In this document: piece after piece, positions 1 through 12,705 of the stretch | How positions within the stretch are numbered: the stretch's first letter is position 1 | Layout of the letters: each line of letters starts with the position of its first letter | DNA from: Liolophura sinensis | Taxonomy: Eukaryota; Mollusca; Polyplacophora; Chitonida; Chitonidae | Length of the DNA: 64,000 bases | Assembly (NCBI RefSeq): GCF_032854445.1 | Contig: NC_088295.1 | Span: 38,038,510-38,102,509, forward strand | Direction of reading: 5' to 3' | Notes under the pieces: generated by a model | Databases searched by the model: none | Told to the model about the DNA's origin: nothing | What the model saw: the letters and a program-made list of their open reading frames with translations, nothing else | Translations under genes and position numbers: made by a program

Positions 1-163
1 TATGTAAATTACACATGTGATGATTGATTGATTGAATGAGGTTGAACATTGCACATATTAAAATCAGACTGGAAAGTGCACATAAAGGGTAAAACTTCAG
101 TCAAATGAACACACAACAGTGAAGAAATGAATCCATTCATGAGTCTTTCAATGACATCTACTA

Positions 164-3100
164 CTAGGAGTGTCCATTCCTGTACATTTTCTTCAAGTCG
201 TTAATCAGTCCCATGAGATGAGGATTTCCTCCCTGTTCTTCTATCAACTTAACGCACCTAAAACAGCAAGTGATCAATCATAGGATGAATACAGTCTTGA
301 TCAAAATGATTGATTTATTGACTTACTGATTGATGTTTATTGCCATGCTCTAAAATTGACATACATCAGGGTAGTCAAATTTATGGATGGGGAAAGCCAC
401 TAACCTTTGGCAAGTTACTGATAAACTATATTATTTGAAAAGTAATTATATTATTTTTTTCAACTGACAGTGATATTTACACATATTTAATACCGCAGAC
501 TTAATGAAAAATGATACTGGATATACATTTAACAATATAAGCACATAATTATGTTACATGTACATTGAAATAATGATATTGAGCAGATACCAACCTATTT
601 CTGAAAGTGAGTTACACAATGACTAGAAAGGTGGAATTCATTCTGTTTCTCGAGAAGTGAAAATCAAATACTTACAGTTCTTCATACTGTATTAACACAC
701 CCTTTGTATATTCAAAGGACCCAATATTTTCCAGGTAATCAACACAATACTTCTTCACGGCATTATCGGTGGTTCGTTGACGGAGTATACCTAAATAAAA
801 GTCAAGGAGAAAAAAAAAACTGGCCTTTGGCTTTCAACCCCTATGCTGCTTACATCCCATTTCCATGACCTTATGCTTTGAAAGGTTAACTTGCTGTCTT
901 CCGTCAAATGCCAAAAGGTATCTTGTGTTAGCTGAGAAGGAACCAGGGTACACCATAATTGTTGCAGTTCCAGTTCTTAATCAAGTAGCAATTGACAGTG
1001 ACTTGACAGAGAATTTACCATCGAAACACTTGAATTCAAGGCTATATATATGGAAACAATATACAGAAGCATCAAAACTGGCTTAATGACTCTGGACTTC
1101 AAATTATCAGGCCATCAGTCATTCAGGGTTCAATAACCATTCAATTCCATTGTCAGATAGGGAAGTACAACACTTGTCTTAAATTGCAATATCTAGCAGG
1201 AACCATAAGCCAACGGATCATGCCGGCTAACTCTCCAGTCATAAATTGGAAGATCTGCCTGTATCCTGCGGATGGTTGTGTTTTTCCCCTGGCTCTGCCT
1301 GGTTTCCTCCCACAGTAGTGCTGGCCGACACAACACATGTGAAATACTCTTGAGTACAGTGGAAAACTCCATTGAAATAAATAAATCTTGAGCCAATGTC
1401 ATTTCTATAAACAGATCAGTGAAAATCAAATTATTAAAATTCCATACATGACTCATCTGCCCAGGGTCAACGTGTCATGTAAAATCAGATCTTAACATCA
1501 ATTTAAAGAGGCCTTTGATCAGAGACAGTGGGTGCAAGGATACTCATAACCTGGGAGTCCTCTGGTTTGGCACGGATAGCATGGATGATGGGGAAGGAAA
1601 ACTTTCCCTCAGTGAGATCTTCACAGTAACTCTTGTTAGCTTCATACTGAAAAGTAGATAAAAATACACACTGACTGTTCTCAATTTTAAATAATTACCA
1701 TGCATTTTTCATCATTACCAAATACGACAAAGTCATACATGTACTTCCAGATTATGCCTATGCAGTTTTATTCAGCATTAGATACGACATAAAATATCCA
1801 GACTTGATAACACAAACTGCAATTTAATCAACTGTTTATGAAAGTACTTGAATAACTAGGCTGACACCAATTTCATCGTGTGTTTTACTGGTGAGCAGAC
1901 ACTAAAATAATTCAAAACTGGTAAAATTCACACTGGTAAAATAAAAGGGAAACCCAGTGTAATATTTTGTTCAACTCAAAACATTTTCTGGTCGAGTAAA
2001 CACGTCTTCAAGAGGAAAAACTGCTGGGACAGTCCACATTTCCCATACACTTGATAATTTATCATTTCTATTTTTGTATTCCCTCTGACAACATTGAAAA
2101 AAGCCAAACATAAGTCCATGTACATGAATTCAGTAAGCCCAATAATATTTTAAAAAAAAAAAGAAATTTTCACATATATCGACGTCTGAATATATCACAG
2201 CAAATGTCCACTGCTGCAGACAAATAAATGTTACCTCCTTGGAACTTAAGTTAGCATAGTCATCCCTGATCTGGAAAAATAGTCCTAAAGCATCAATCAG
2301 TGGCTTGAAGTTACTGTGGACAGAAACAGAAAGCTGGTCAGTATCTGTGTGTTATCACTAGGCTCTCGTCATCTTCACACACACAACACCACACCTGAAC
2401 AGTCAACTTTCAAATCTTATGTATATTATGATGGCACTTCCTTGGAGCACAAGCCTCAATACACAGTTTTCATGTTTCAGTGATGTCATTTTGATGACAA
2501 AGTGACATACCAGAGCAAAATGATGTCCCTTTACAACAATGTAACACTACTCAGTGCTTACAGTTTAACATCTCAGTTTTCATATTTAAATCAAACTATT
2601 TATAGAATATACTACAGAATATCTCTACTTTTGCAATATTTGACATCCACACCCCCCAAAGAACATAATTTACATGATTCATGTAATCCTGATTAATTAG
2701 TTTTCTATGTTTTATGCACCACTACCTGGAAAGTGGCCAAACTGTACCACAAGGTCACATACCACAAAGAAACCTCACTCTGTTCATGTAATGTAGTACA
2801 TGTATCTTCAACTATATATACAGTTTGTGTATCCAAACTTACTTATGGTTATACCAATGATCAATTTTATACAGTGTATACTGGATTGTTGGAATGTTTA
2901 TACATGTAATTGAGATAATGTAGTGTATAAAAAAGAGTAAGTCACATAAAGAGTGAAGTAGACATGATTGGCAAACTTTGACATATAAGTACATGTCATT
3001 AGATATAAACAGGTGCAAGCCAGGTATATGCATTGTTACGTCTCCATTAAACTTGATTACTTCTTCTCCAACCGTACATGGGAAGGTCTGCCATCAACCT

Positions 3101-6100
3101 GCAGATGGTTGTGGGTTTCACTCGAGCACTGCCCACTATAATGCTGGCTGCTGTCGTATAAGTGAAATATTCTTGAGTACGAAGTAAAACATCAATCAAA
3201 TACATCTAAATAAATAAATAAATAAATTATTAAACTTAATTAGTATCTGACAACTTTTTTGCAATACATTTACATGTACTTCACACATGAAATTACACAA
3301 TTTGGTTAAAAAGTAGCATCTATTTTGAAAATAACAACATGGATGTCATCACAAACATACAGCGTTGTCTAAAATACAATCCTATCACCATTTTTACCTT
3401 TTATTTTCGCTAAACAGTTGCATTAGACTGACAGCTAAACCAAACAGGCCCCCAGTTTCTGAAACATAAAGTATGTTCACCTGAAGTTTTTTGTGCTTTT
3501 AAAATGTGCTGGGCAGACTTTATTGTAATGACATACAAAAATGTATAAAGATAAGTTATTCAGAAGAAATACAATTTGATGCTCCCCATAGTTTGAATAA
3601 TTAAGTTAATCTCATTTTGATGACTAAAGATAATAAAATTTCTTCAGACTTGGATTGCTCAAAGATTTGGTACACAGTAAGAGAATAATATTTTAACAAC
3701 CAAACTTTTACACATAAACTATGTTAGGGTACAAAAAAGATTTATTTATTTATTTGATTGGTGTTTTACACCGTACTCAAGAATATTTCACTTATATGAC
3801 GGCGGCCAGCATTATGGTGGGACGAAACCGGGCACAGCCCGGGGGAAACCCACGACCATCCGCAGGTTGCTGTCAGACCTTCCCACTTATGGCCGGAGAG
3901 GAAGCCAGCATGAGCTGGACTTGAACTCACAGCGACCGCATTGGTGAGAGGCTTCTAGGTCATTACGCTGCGCTAGCACGCTAACCGACTGAGCCACGGA
4001 GGCCCCGGTACAAAAAAGAGGGGCCATGTCATTATCCATACTGTGAATTACATGTATGTAAAATATTTATTGTACAGACAGGTTAAGTAGACTAAAGTTA
4101 CAATTTAGAAAAAAAAAAAAACATTATGGCCATGGTGTACAACTTCACAGACACTAAAAATTAAAAAGACCAGAATCCCTCACTTTTTTTCACCATGTCT
4201 TTGTAGTCATCTTCTGAGGGACAAACAAATGCATCTCTCCAATAGATATCCATACCCTGACCTTGATGAAGTTCTAATATATGTTCTGCAAAATGTCACA
4301 AAAAATAGCATTAATTCTTGAGGATTACAAATCTGACTTGCTGTTTTATCTATGCAGAGTAGTTTTGATTTACTTGATACAGACAATTCAGTGAACAGTA
4401 AGCTTCTGGCAAATGGACATATTTTATCAAAACTGGACAATAATTCACAGAGTTTTGGCACAGAAACGAAAGCATGACAGATGGACAGAGCTAAATACAT
4501 ATCTTTCTGATTTTATGAAAGCACAGGGTAAAAACACCACGAAATTCCTAAAGCAGGCCTGCCCATTTATTCTTCATCAATAATGTCATACACAAGCAAA
4601 TTCAATATAAAATAAGCCCCCTTACCTGTAAACACCGGAGTAGCCTCTGGAATGCCTAATGTGAGTATCTTTTGTAATCCCAGGAAGTACACATAATTAG
4701 CTGAGTTGATTGTGTGGGCCACCCCAAATATATTGTGAGCAACTGGGAAAATACAAAATATTCAGTTAAATTTAACAGAATTCTGACATGTACAAAACAG
4801 CACCCACTGTTCCGAATTACCCCAGTGGTTGAAATGTTTGGTATTTAGAAGTCTTCAAAGTGATGACCTCAACAAAAATTGAGGGCATCCAATATAAATG
4901 TAAAGATTTGAAATGTATTGGATTTCATTTGAAGTCTTTGTAAAACATCATTTATCTGTCTAAAATTATGAATATCTGCAGGTCATCTTTATGACCTGGG
5001 CTCAATTTGAGTTTATCATTTTAATTTTGAGCTCTTAAAAAAGTGAATGACCAAACATTTTGACTCCTAAACCCAATTTAAAATGGTACAATGTATGACA
5101 TCAGAGTATGGACATGTGGAAAATGTAAAACTAAAAGATTCTACAAACTTTACCAGTTTGCAGGTATTTACCCAACATAAATGAACAACCTTCACTAGAA
5201 AGCCAAAAGATTAATGAACATTCTACATTAGCTACTATATTTCATCCAAAGTTTGGTACGTAAAAATGGACTCTCAAAAACACATAAAGGCCTCAAAATG
5301 ACACTTTAGATACTGATAAGAAATAATCAAACTTCACAAAACAACCCATAAGGGACCCCATAAGGTGGGTGAATCAATCAGAATCAAGAAAAATGTGTCA
5401 AATGAAAATGCTATGCTTTAGGTGAAGTACATGTTATCCTTGTTTGATTTCATATGCTGCAACTACAGGTATGTATGCAATACTGAATAAAGTGAATTGT
5501 CTTACTATTAACATACCTGGAATACCACGTCTGAGTTGAGAATTGTCTTCTATATCATCTATTCTGAAATAGAATACAAACCACGTCAGCCAAAATAAAA
5601 AACGGAAAAATTTTCATAGAAAACAGATCTGAAATAAATCTGAGAATTGCTTCTGTTGTTTCTTACATGAGGTCAAAGCAACTTTGAATTCATATGACTG
5701 GATTCATAATTCATAATTAATGGTTGCTTGAAGCCTAGGAACATCAACAGTCTTGCACATTGTAATTTAGTGGGTGTAATTTATTCAATTATTAATTTTT
5801 TCAGAGTTTTATTCCCTACTCAAAAGTATCATGACATCAATGAGGTTTCCCAGCATAAGAAACAGACTATAGCCCACAGGAAAGCACATCCAGGTCACTT
5901 GAGGCCATAATGCACCTGATATGAGTCAAGAGTACGTTGGATGACCAATCCATGTATATACTCACAACAAACTAGCATTGTGAAGCATTTGGGTAGCTTC
6001 AGATATGATCTGTATTTTATCATCTGGTATCTTCAACCAATAGTTAAATGCCTGAAATATACAGAGAAAATGCTGCACATTTTCACACACAAAAATAAGC

Positions 6101-6683
6101 AAAACTTTGCATAACTTAACACATGGATTTGTAATAATGATTGCTGTAAACAAAATAATTCTTAGGAAACCATCTAGGATACTTTTATCAAACTTAAAAA
6201 TTTACAACATCCTCTCCTACTACCGTCTTGATGTATTGTGAATATTATTTTGTTGTTATTTATATTTCTGTGTTATTTTTTAGTTAATTTAAAGTTAAAT
6301 GTCTTACTTTTGCCAGCTGTGTCCTGATTTGCTTTCCTGGAATTTGACAAATGTATCTGTATGGGTCCAGTAAAACCTGAAAAAATATGAACATATGTAA
6401 TCTGATATGCTGGTAAAAATGTACAATATGTGCATACAACAACAATTTTCAAGGTGACTTACTTACAAGAAAGTAGATGAACAACGATACTATTATGTTG
6501 CTGAAAACAGCCTGCAGACAGTCTGGTTTTCTTTGAACCCTGCCCAATTTCCCCCCACCATATACAGTAAGAGAAATATTCTTGAGTACAGCATAAAACA
6601 CAAATCAAATTAATAAATCAAATATTATTACTTTGACTGGGAATACTTACCTGATTGGCGTTTTTACTTTTCTCGTCAGTCAT
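164..6683 (-). CDS. GGPS1: Geranylgeranyl diphosphate synthase, 11 coding exons
   Basis: Makes geranylgeranyl diphosphate (C20) from farnesyl diphosphate and isopentenyl diphosphate, the donor for protein geranylgeranylation; the enzyme is cytosolic. Exons in transcription order: 6651-6683, 6308-6376, 5966-6051, 5517-5563, 4626-4742, 4184-4285, 3398-3458, 2235-2313, 1544-1646, 676-790, 164-257. They sum to 906 nt, or 301 residues plus TAG, against about 300 in human GGPS1. Seen in the sequence: GKQIR substrate-binding stretch (residues 25-29), first aspartate-rich motif DDIED (65-69), GQGMDIYW, KTGGLF, second aspartate motif DDYAN (189-193), and a C-terminal GGNPHLMGL. All introns are GT-AG and phases agree throughout. 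The exon 9 donor (A then gtatcc) is weak; I chose it over an earlier GT because it restores the VMSILRQRT reading expected for the family. The start ATG lies in a short 33-nt first coding exon. The last exon's 3'UTR appears to run off the window. Confidence 0.95.
1230..1392 (+). mobile_element. 5'-truncated, decayed SINE copy
   Basis: Body and tail only: CCTGCGGATGGTTGTG, CTGGCTCTGCCTGGTTTCCT, TGTGAAATACTCTTGAGTAC and an AAATAAATAAAT end. It lies in GGPS1 intron 9. Confidence 0.8.
3061..3228 (+). mobile_element. 5'-truncated SINE copy
   Basis: Starts within the body (CCGTACATGGGAAGGTCTGC) and runs through GTATAAGTGAAATATTCTTG to an AAATAAATAAAT tail. It lies in GGPS1 intron 7. Confidence 0.9.
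3741..4006 (-). mobile_element. Full-length tRNA-derived SINE with perfect 13-bp target duplication
   Basis: The reference copy for the dominant SINE family of the window, inserted in GGPS1 intron 6. On the minus strand it reads a tRNA-like head (GGCCTCCGTGGCTCAGTCGG, with A box TGGCTCAGTCGG and B box GAGTTCAAGTCC), a body with GTCGTGGGTTTCC-like sequence, GTATAAGTGAAATATTCTTG and an AAATAAAT tail. The target duplication GGTACAAAAAAGA is perfect at 3728-3740 and 4007-4019, so the insertion is recent. Confidence 0.97.
6533..6627 (+). mobile_element. SINE 3' fragment
   Basis: CCTGCCCAATTTCCCCCCAC, GAGAAATATTCTTGAGTACA and a degraded AAATTAATAAATC tail. It lies in GGPS1 intron 1, close to the first exon. 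Confidence 0.7.
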
Positions 6684-7200
6684 GACTTCTCCTCTGCCGT
6701 TTAAGTCACTGTCGGGCTCACAACAGCCACGTTAAATACTTCTGTATAAACAACAGCCACGTTAAATACTTGTATATAAACAGACAGTATGACAAAGAGC
6801 TATTTTTGTGCAGAGCTAGTCAACATTGACGACGCTTGTTTGGGATGGCCGAATGACGTGAGTTTCTCTTTAGATTATGTAAGCTTTCTGGGGCAATTGC
6901 TGTTCTAAGCAATGGTGTAGTTATAATCTTAGGTTGAACAAAACCAGCACTCACTGGTCGACATCAGCTACATACAGTCGACTAGTCAATAAAATATCAA
7001 AAATAATGCTTCACAATCCGCCTTTCCTTGTTGTCATATTTACGTGTTTCCTTTCCTCCTAACACTAGAGAGCTACACTTTCAAAAACTTCCGTTCCACG
7101 TGTGCACACGCCCACGCCCATTTCATTAATAGCATGGCACGTGTTGGATTTCGGCGTTGGAAAATTTACGTACTTCATAATATGTTGTCGAACGTAGAAA
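6684..7200 (-). promoter_or_regulatory. Putative GGPS1 promoter region
   Basis: This is the sequence immediately upstream of the GGPS1 start. It holds two palindromic CACGTG E-boxes (7097-7102 and 7138-7143), a CCCACGCCC string between them, and an ETS-type ACTTCCG at 7087-7093. It becomes less AT-rich than the neighbouring intron and intergenic DNA. The motifs are visible; their regulatory use is inferred. Confidence 0.4.
6721..6780. repeat. 30-bp tandem duplication upstream of GGPS1
   Basis: Two adjacent 30-bp units (6721-6750 and 6751-6780) differ at two positions. They begin 38 bp upstream of the GGPS1 ATG, so they lie in its 5'UTR or core promoter. Read on the gene strand, each unit carries a TTTATA string and a GTATTTAACGTGG string. 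Whether they work as duplicated promoter elements is inference. Confidence 0.9.
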
Positions 7201-8302
7201 AATCTTAACAGTTATGAGAAGCTCAGTTTATCATATAATACAGAAACTAAGCGACTTTATGATGTAATCTGTGGCAGGCCTGTTAGCTAGAACTGTAGGC
7301 CTTGGCCTATGTCAGAGTTGGTGAGGTCCCAAATGGTACATAGGCCCTAATGATCAGATGACAAAGGTACAAAATTGGTATAGTTGTTGGATTTAATTAT
7401 AATTCAGTAAAAAGAACAAATGACACTGTGAAAACACATATACATCTGACCCACGCCCAGTCAAAATTGAAATCTATCATCAAGACGACTAGGGAGGAAT
7501 AAAGGCCTGAAATAATTTTGTTTCTTAAATTTCTCTTCAGCAAAATACACAGTGATATAAATTAAGTATATCAAATATACTTAATTTATCTTTAGTTATA
7601 TATATGCAAGTATATGAATAGATTTCACACGGAGTGCTTTATATTCTATGTTTTTTTATTTTTGATTAAGCAAAAAGAATGGATGTGACGTACATATCAA
7701 TATCATTATCAATATGGTCTATAAAACATGCAGGACTCATGTATTTAATTGTATTTATATTTTGGAACACAAACAGAAATGCTAAAATAAGAAGTAAAGA
7801 AGGGAATAAAGGTACATTTAATATCAAATGGTGTTTTATTGGTCTTACCTGTGATAATGAACTTGATTTTGGCATTGTCTGTTTTGCTTTAGATTTGAAA
7901 CATTTATCATGGAAAAACACTATCATAAATTAACCTATGCATCACCGCCATACACTAGATTACACATTTTTACTCAGTATCAGTAAACTTTTGACTACCT
8001 GAAGTCAAAAACTATAAATCAAAATTCACTGAAATGTAGTACTGAGTACAACATAAAGTTATGCATGTTCTTGCATAATGCATTAACTCTTGGTCATATT
8101 CTATAAATTTCACACAAATTCAATTAAAAAACAATCTGAATGATCTTAAATTTGCAGATCATACATGTCACATTATTAGTCAGTGAGTTATTGCTAATGA
8201 TATTTAATTCATTGACAGCAACACAGGTTTTGTTATGAAACGACAATTAATAATAATAAAATAAAAGAAAGATAAAATATGAAGTAAGGTTCATCATAAA
8301 GA
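7201..8302. other. Intergenic, no gene recognised
   Basis: AT-rich sequence between GGPS1 and the fucosyltransferase gene. Open frames on both strands near 7666-7933 overlap each other in antisense and show no family resemblance, so they are treated as chance. No RNA gene or named repeat is visible. Confidence 0.6.
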
Positions 8303-8708
8303 CAACTGAAAACTATGTGTAAAAATACTTTCATTTATTTTTTCAGATTTTTTTTTTGAGTCTTGAAAGGCATTTGAATATTTGAAAACTATGGTGGGCT
8401 TTATGAGCCATACTGTGACGGTATCTAGCAACTCTGATGTCACATCGCCCTTTTTCCTGATGTCCACCAGAAAGATTTTTTGGGAACATTATTTCAGTAA
8501 TCTTTCACTTATGGATAAAAAGAATTATTCCAACATTCAGTGTTGTGATTAGAGTTGGATAAACTTCCCTTGACATCAGAGTTCCTAACCTCTGGTAGTA
8601 TGGTGTTTAAAGCCCACCTTAGAAGTTACATGTTTGAGTGACTTTAACTCATTTCACAAAAATCTAAAAAAATAAATGAAAGTATATTTACGCATAGTTT
8701 TAAGTGGT
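8303..8708. mobile_element. Foldback MITE-like element, ~405 bp
   Basis: The left arm from about 8303 (aactgaaaactatgtgtaaa onward) matches the reverse complement of the right arm ending near 8708. Similarity continues inward for roughly 90 bp up to a shared GGTGGGCTTT, then more loosely through a shared AACTCTGATGTCA. The centre, about 8480-8560, is unpaired. No coding frame is present, so it would be a non-autonomous DNA element. The exact ends and target-site duplication are not resolvable by eye. Confidence 0.75.
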
Positions 8709-9349
8709 TTACTTAGTGATGCCTACTTAGATTTTTAGAGGTCTTTTCCTTTAAGTAAACGACTTAATTTCACATAAGTAAGTATAAATCAATTCAAGTT
8801 TATTTTTGTATTTAACATGTACCAACATTGTGGAATTAGCCTAACACCTGCATGTACATACTATGATGACTGACAATCTTTCTTCATTTAATAACGATAC
8901 CAGTACAGTTAATATATCTGCTATCTGATGTCAGTCTATAAACTATTACACAACACCTGATCGCCTTATTATCATTAATATCATGTCAAGAACATTCACA
9001 GTCTCCAGTAAAGCCAGCATACCACCGGTTTAATATCTTCATCACTCAGAACAGCCTAGGCGTAAATTAATATGATGTCCAATACATAAAAAGTTCACAA
9101 TTAACATGTACATTCTACAGCCTTTCCAAATGTCTAAGCATTTTTATTGATTAATACACAGAAGCAATGCACATGTTATCATGGACATACATGAACAAGT
9201 ACCTGTATTTACATCTCCATGTTTATGTGTTTCACATTCGCACACCTTTCATTCCTGTATATCTAACTGAGCAAAGTGATACCTACAAAATGAACAGTGT
9301 GTAAAATATTTGCACAAAATGCATCATCACTTAAAATTCGGTTGGAATG
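8709..9349. other. Intergenic and probable fucosyltransferase 3'UTR
   Basis: No gene is seen. The part from about 9143 to 9349 is probably the 3'UTR of the minus-strand fucosyltransferase gene, ending near a polyadenylation signal at 9143-9148. Confidence 0.5.
9143..9148 (-). terminator. Putative polyadenylation signal (AATAAA) of the FUT11-like gene
   Basis: AATAAA on the minus strand, about 200 nt beyond the stop codon of the fucosyltransferase gene. The position fits; usage is inferred. Confidence 0.45.
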
Positions 9350-11448
9350 TTAATTTTTCTTTCTGTCATGTTTTTCCACAAATTTCGTCCAGTATTCATT
9401 GAATTTGGCAGAGTCTTTCTCCTTGGCTAGCATCATGTCTCTGACAGCATATGCTTTATCCAGATCACCCCAATACTGACCAATCCAATCCATTTCTAGC
9501 CAACTGAAAAACAAGAAAAATACAAGCCATTTATAAAACATACAAACAAAGCAAAGGGGATGCTGAGAATTAACCTTTGCAAAACCTGCAAAAGTTATCA
9601 AGATCATAGTGTACCATACAAAATAACATACTGCTTTTATATAACTTAATAGAAATATGTTTATAGTTCCTACTTTTCTCAGATTGAAACACATTGTCAC
9701 TAGTGGCATTATTAGACATCTTTACCTTTCCGAAAAGAAATGAAAACAGTAGGCCTAATGCTGACCTTTAGACAAATTAGCACAACATACCTTCAAATCA
9801 TAAATATTCCAAGGTAACATCAAATCTGTGCTACTTCCTTTATGTGCTTTTCACAACATTTTCATGTTTTTTTATACATGTTCTGTGTATTATGGTAATT
9901 AGGTTCAGGTTTGGAAGAAATTAGAAAAAGTACGGAATAAGACTAAAATGGGTCAAAACTGATAACAGGATATTACACACCATAAGTAAACATAATAGTG
10001 CCATGGGGTATACAAATAATTGACTATGAAGCCATCTTCTTAAAATAAGATTCCATTTTATACCTGTCACCCTCTAGTGCATCTTGTGGATCACCTATTG
10101 ATGTGTATGGCTGAGGACATCCGAGATGGCTGCTGTTTGCAAATTTTGGTGGTAGAAGTGGGATGTTCTTATTATGCAAATGAGCCTTTTTCATGCGCAT
10201 ACGTTCAGTAAGTTTCTTGCACAGATAGCATTCAAACCCAAGTATGAAGTCCATATTGTCCTGGCTATTCATTTCCCATTCCCTTTGCTCAAGATGATTA
10301 ATGAGAAATTGGTTTGTGACACCTCCTGGTTCCTTAAATTTTAAATATTTTGAATATTCATCGTCATTTTTATCCAAAAAATCTAAGTATTCAGCCAGTT
10401 CCTTTGGTGACTTAAAATCCTGGACCATGATGATTGATTGACTATCTGGCATCCAATCTCTTGCCAGAGGTGATCCCATATATACTGGGACAGATCCCAG
10501 ATGGAGGCATCTGAAAAGTTTTTCTGTCATGTAATCAGTGCAGATGGCATTTTCAAAAGCAATGTGGAATTTGTATTTGGCAATAAAGTCAAGAAATTCA
10601 TTTTTCTCAAAGGACTCTGCAGGGTTTCTCATACTCTCTGGAAGATCCCTGTTGTGAAGACATTTGCCGTAGGAATCAACTGCAATATACTTCATTAATT
10701 CTTGAACATAGCGGTCCCTATCAGAAGCCACACCACAGTGTGACTGAACATACAAAACTGGTGCATACAAATGTGGCGCACTTCGATATTGGTTTTTAAT
10801 AGCCAGTGAAACAGGTGGCCTCTCGATGAGATATTCAAGAGAATAGAGATACTGTGAAGCTAGTGGGTAGTCAGACTCCCGTCGGAATGTAGAAGTGTGG
10901 TTGAACATCTTTATGAAAGGATAATGTGATAGCATAAAGTTGTTTAATGGAGATTCTTCATGCAATAGTGCCCATTCGTGTCGTGATTTCCTTGGGAGTG
11001 GCAAATCAAAGGGATCAAGGTCAGTTCCATAAAACATGATTCCTCTTGTCCTTGAGTCCAGTAACAATGACCTGTTTGTGGACGACAGACATTTGTCCTG
11101 TCCACACTGAATAACTGCAGGATTCGCCTCATCTGACACCAGTCCATGTGGAAACAAATTTTGAGTCCACCATAAAATCAGTGGTACGCTGTTATTTGTC
11201 TTCCTGCTTTGTGAATTTTTTGTATTAGAATCGTCAACAAAGTCAAACTGAGACAATGTTTTGTACGGTGAATCCGGTTCAAATGCAGAATCCATCAAAA
11301 TTCTTTCCTCATTGTCAAATCCGCCGTGACTAGTAAGTGGCCTTTCATCTTCCTGGTCGTTCTGGGCCTTGTTATAGCCTTCGCTGCCAATGACAGCACA
11401 AACTTTGAAAACTGCTAAAACAGCGTGCAAAAGCTGGTACGCTTGCAT
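9350..11448 (-). CDS. FUT11: FUT11-like fucosyltransferase (GT10 family), two exons
   Basis: Exons are 10064-11448 and 9350-9503, joined across a 560-nt GT-AG intron (GACAG, then T TGG). The joined frame encodes 512 residues plus TAA. Seen: a hydrophobic N-terminus suited to a signal peptide or anchor (1-20), the FUT10/11-type stretch WALLHEESPLNNFMLSH (159-175), a SHCGVASDRDRYVQEL region (236-251), and the alpha-1,3-fucosyltransferase signature FENAICTDYMTEK (298-310) followed by LGSVPVYMGSP. The segment LDKNDDEYSKYLKFKEPGG resembles human FUT11 more than FUT10. The family uses GDP-fucose in the ER/Golgi; FUT10 and FUT11 have more recently been described as protein O-fucosyltransferases acting on EMI domains (from memory). 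Failure to splice would end the protein after 12 extra residues from the intron. It lies head-to-head with SEC24. Confidence 0.93.
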
Positions 11449-11722
11449 TGTGTATTACACTAAAGAGCAATCTTACGCCGTATCTGTTATCATATTCGCA
11501 TCGTCAACGGTTTAACATAACCTATTTTGACAGCGGAGAAAACACGTGTTTCTTCCCACAGTTGTATACATATCCCGGCATACACACAACATCCTGCCGA
11601 CGTGGCATGGTCTGCGCATGTATGCGACCGTGGCCGGAAGTCGCTGTTACAGTACGTGGCATCGCTGTGCGAAACTAAGTATAAAATTGTAAGAATTAAC
11701 AAGAATATTGAAGAAATATCAG
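11449..11722. promoter_or_regulatory. Probable bidirectional promoter, FUT11 / SEC24
   Basis: A short region between the FUT11 start codon and a strong splice donor on the opposite strand. It is more GC-rich and CpG-containing than its surroundings, with an ETS-type CCGGAAGT at 11634-11641 and an NRF1-like CTGCGCATGTATGCG at 11611-11625. Both motif types are common at divergent housekeeping promoters. No TATA box is obvious. Confidence 0.5.
11642..11722 (+). other. Inferred non-coding first exon of SEC24
   Basis: A consensus donor (ATCAG, then gttagtat) ends at 11722. A consensus acceptor (ttcattatacag) ends at 14888, 51 nt before the SEC24 ATG. Together they suggest a 5'UTR exon here and a ~3.2-kb first intron. 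The 5' boundary is a guess. RNA data would settle it. Confidence 0.4.
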
Positions 11723-12705
11723 GTTAGTATGTGGTTTCGATTTACTTCTCTTGTTTGTCGAGGTACAGGACTTGTCTATGTAAAGTATTCATGTATAGAT
11801 TTTACGTTTGCTATGTGATGCAGTTTTGACACCGGTAAACCGTTTTGGGGTGTGCATCAAGTAGTGTATCTATGGACGACAACTTCAGTGTCTTAATTTT
11901 ACTTGAATTTTCCTTTTAAAGGGCATTGTTTTTAATATATATGAAATTTAGGGATACAGTTTTATTAGATGTAAAAATATGCCTTAAATGTTGAGTGATA
12001 CTAATAAACTCACTGGGATTACATGAGATGTCATTGATTTATATTGTATGACTGGAGAACCAGCTGTTAATTTAGCTTTATTGCATTAGTGGAGCATACC
12101 ATAGGATTTTCAACAACATCAAAATATTTTTTGCTTTCGTCCATTTTTTAAACCTTGCTTGTTGACAACATTTATCTCTGAAAAACACTGTCCATTTTGT
12201 GCTCTTGATCTAATATTTTTGTTTATTAATATTAGTATGTCACACTGATTCATCGGTTTATGTATAAAACTGCTTTCATACAGTGCGATTTGCCATATTG
12301 ACTGGTGGAATTTGAGTTTTGTAATGAACATAGGACAAGTCTATTTCATAAGCCCCTTTCAGAAAAAAATGCTTCTAATTAACCGCACAAAATATCACGT
12401 GCAGTTAATTTGTGCAGTCGAATTGGACAATTACACCATGTGATCTAGCTCCATGTACCTCTACACCTTCACTAAAGCACAGACCAACACAAATATGTGT
12501 GCTACAATTTCAGAGGCCTCACTTTCATTCCTCAGGAGATTGCTGGCCTCAAAGATCATCACTCAGTGTTAAAATGAAACCTATCCGTCATAATAGCCGT
12601 GGTGAGTGTAAACACTGTTGTCTCCCGTGTGTGGAGCGTTCCCACCAAAACTGCCTTAACATAGTTCAGTTCTAGGCTTAACAACTGCTGCTCGTTAGAT
12701 GATCT

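Noticed and set aside
7666..7933. Overlapping frames of 86 and 84 codons on opposite strands
   Set aside because: Antisense shadows of each other in AT-rich intergenic DNA, no recognisable protein.
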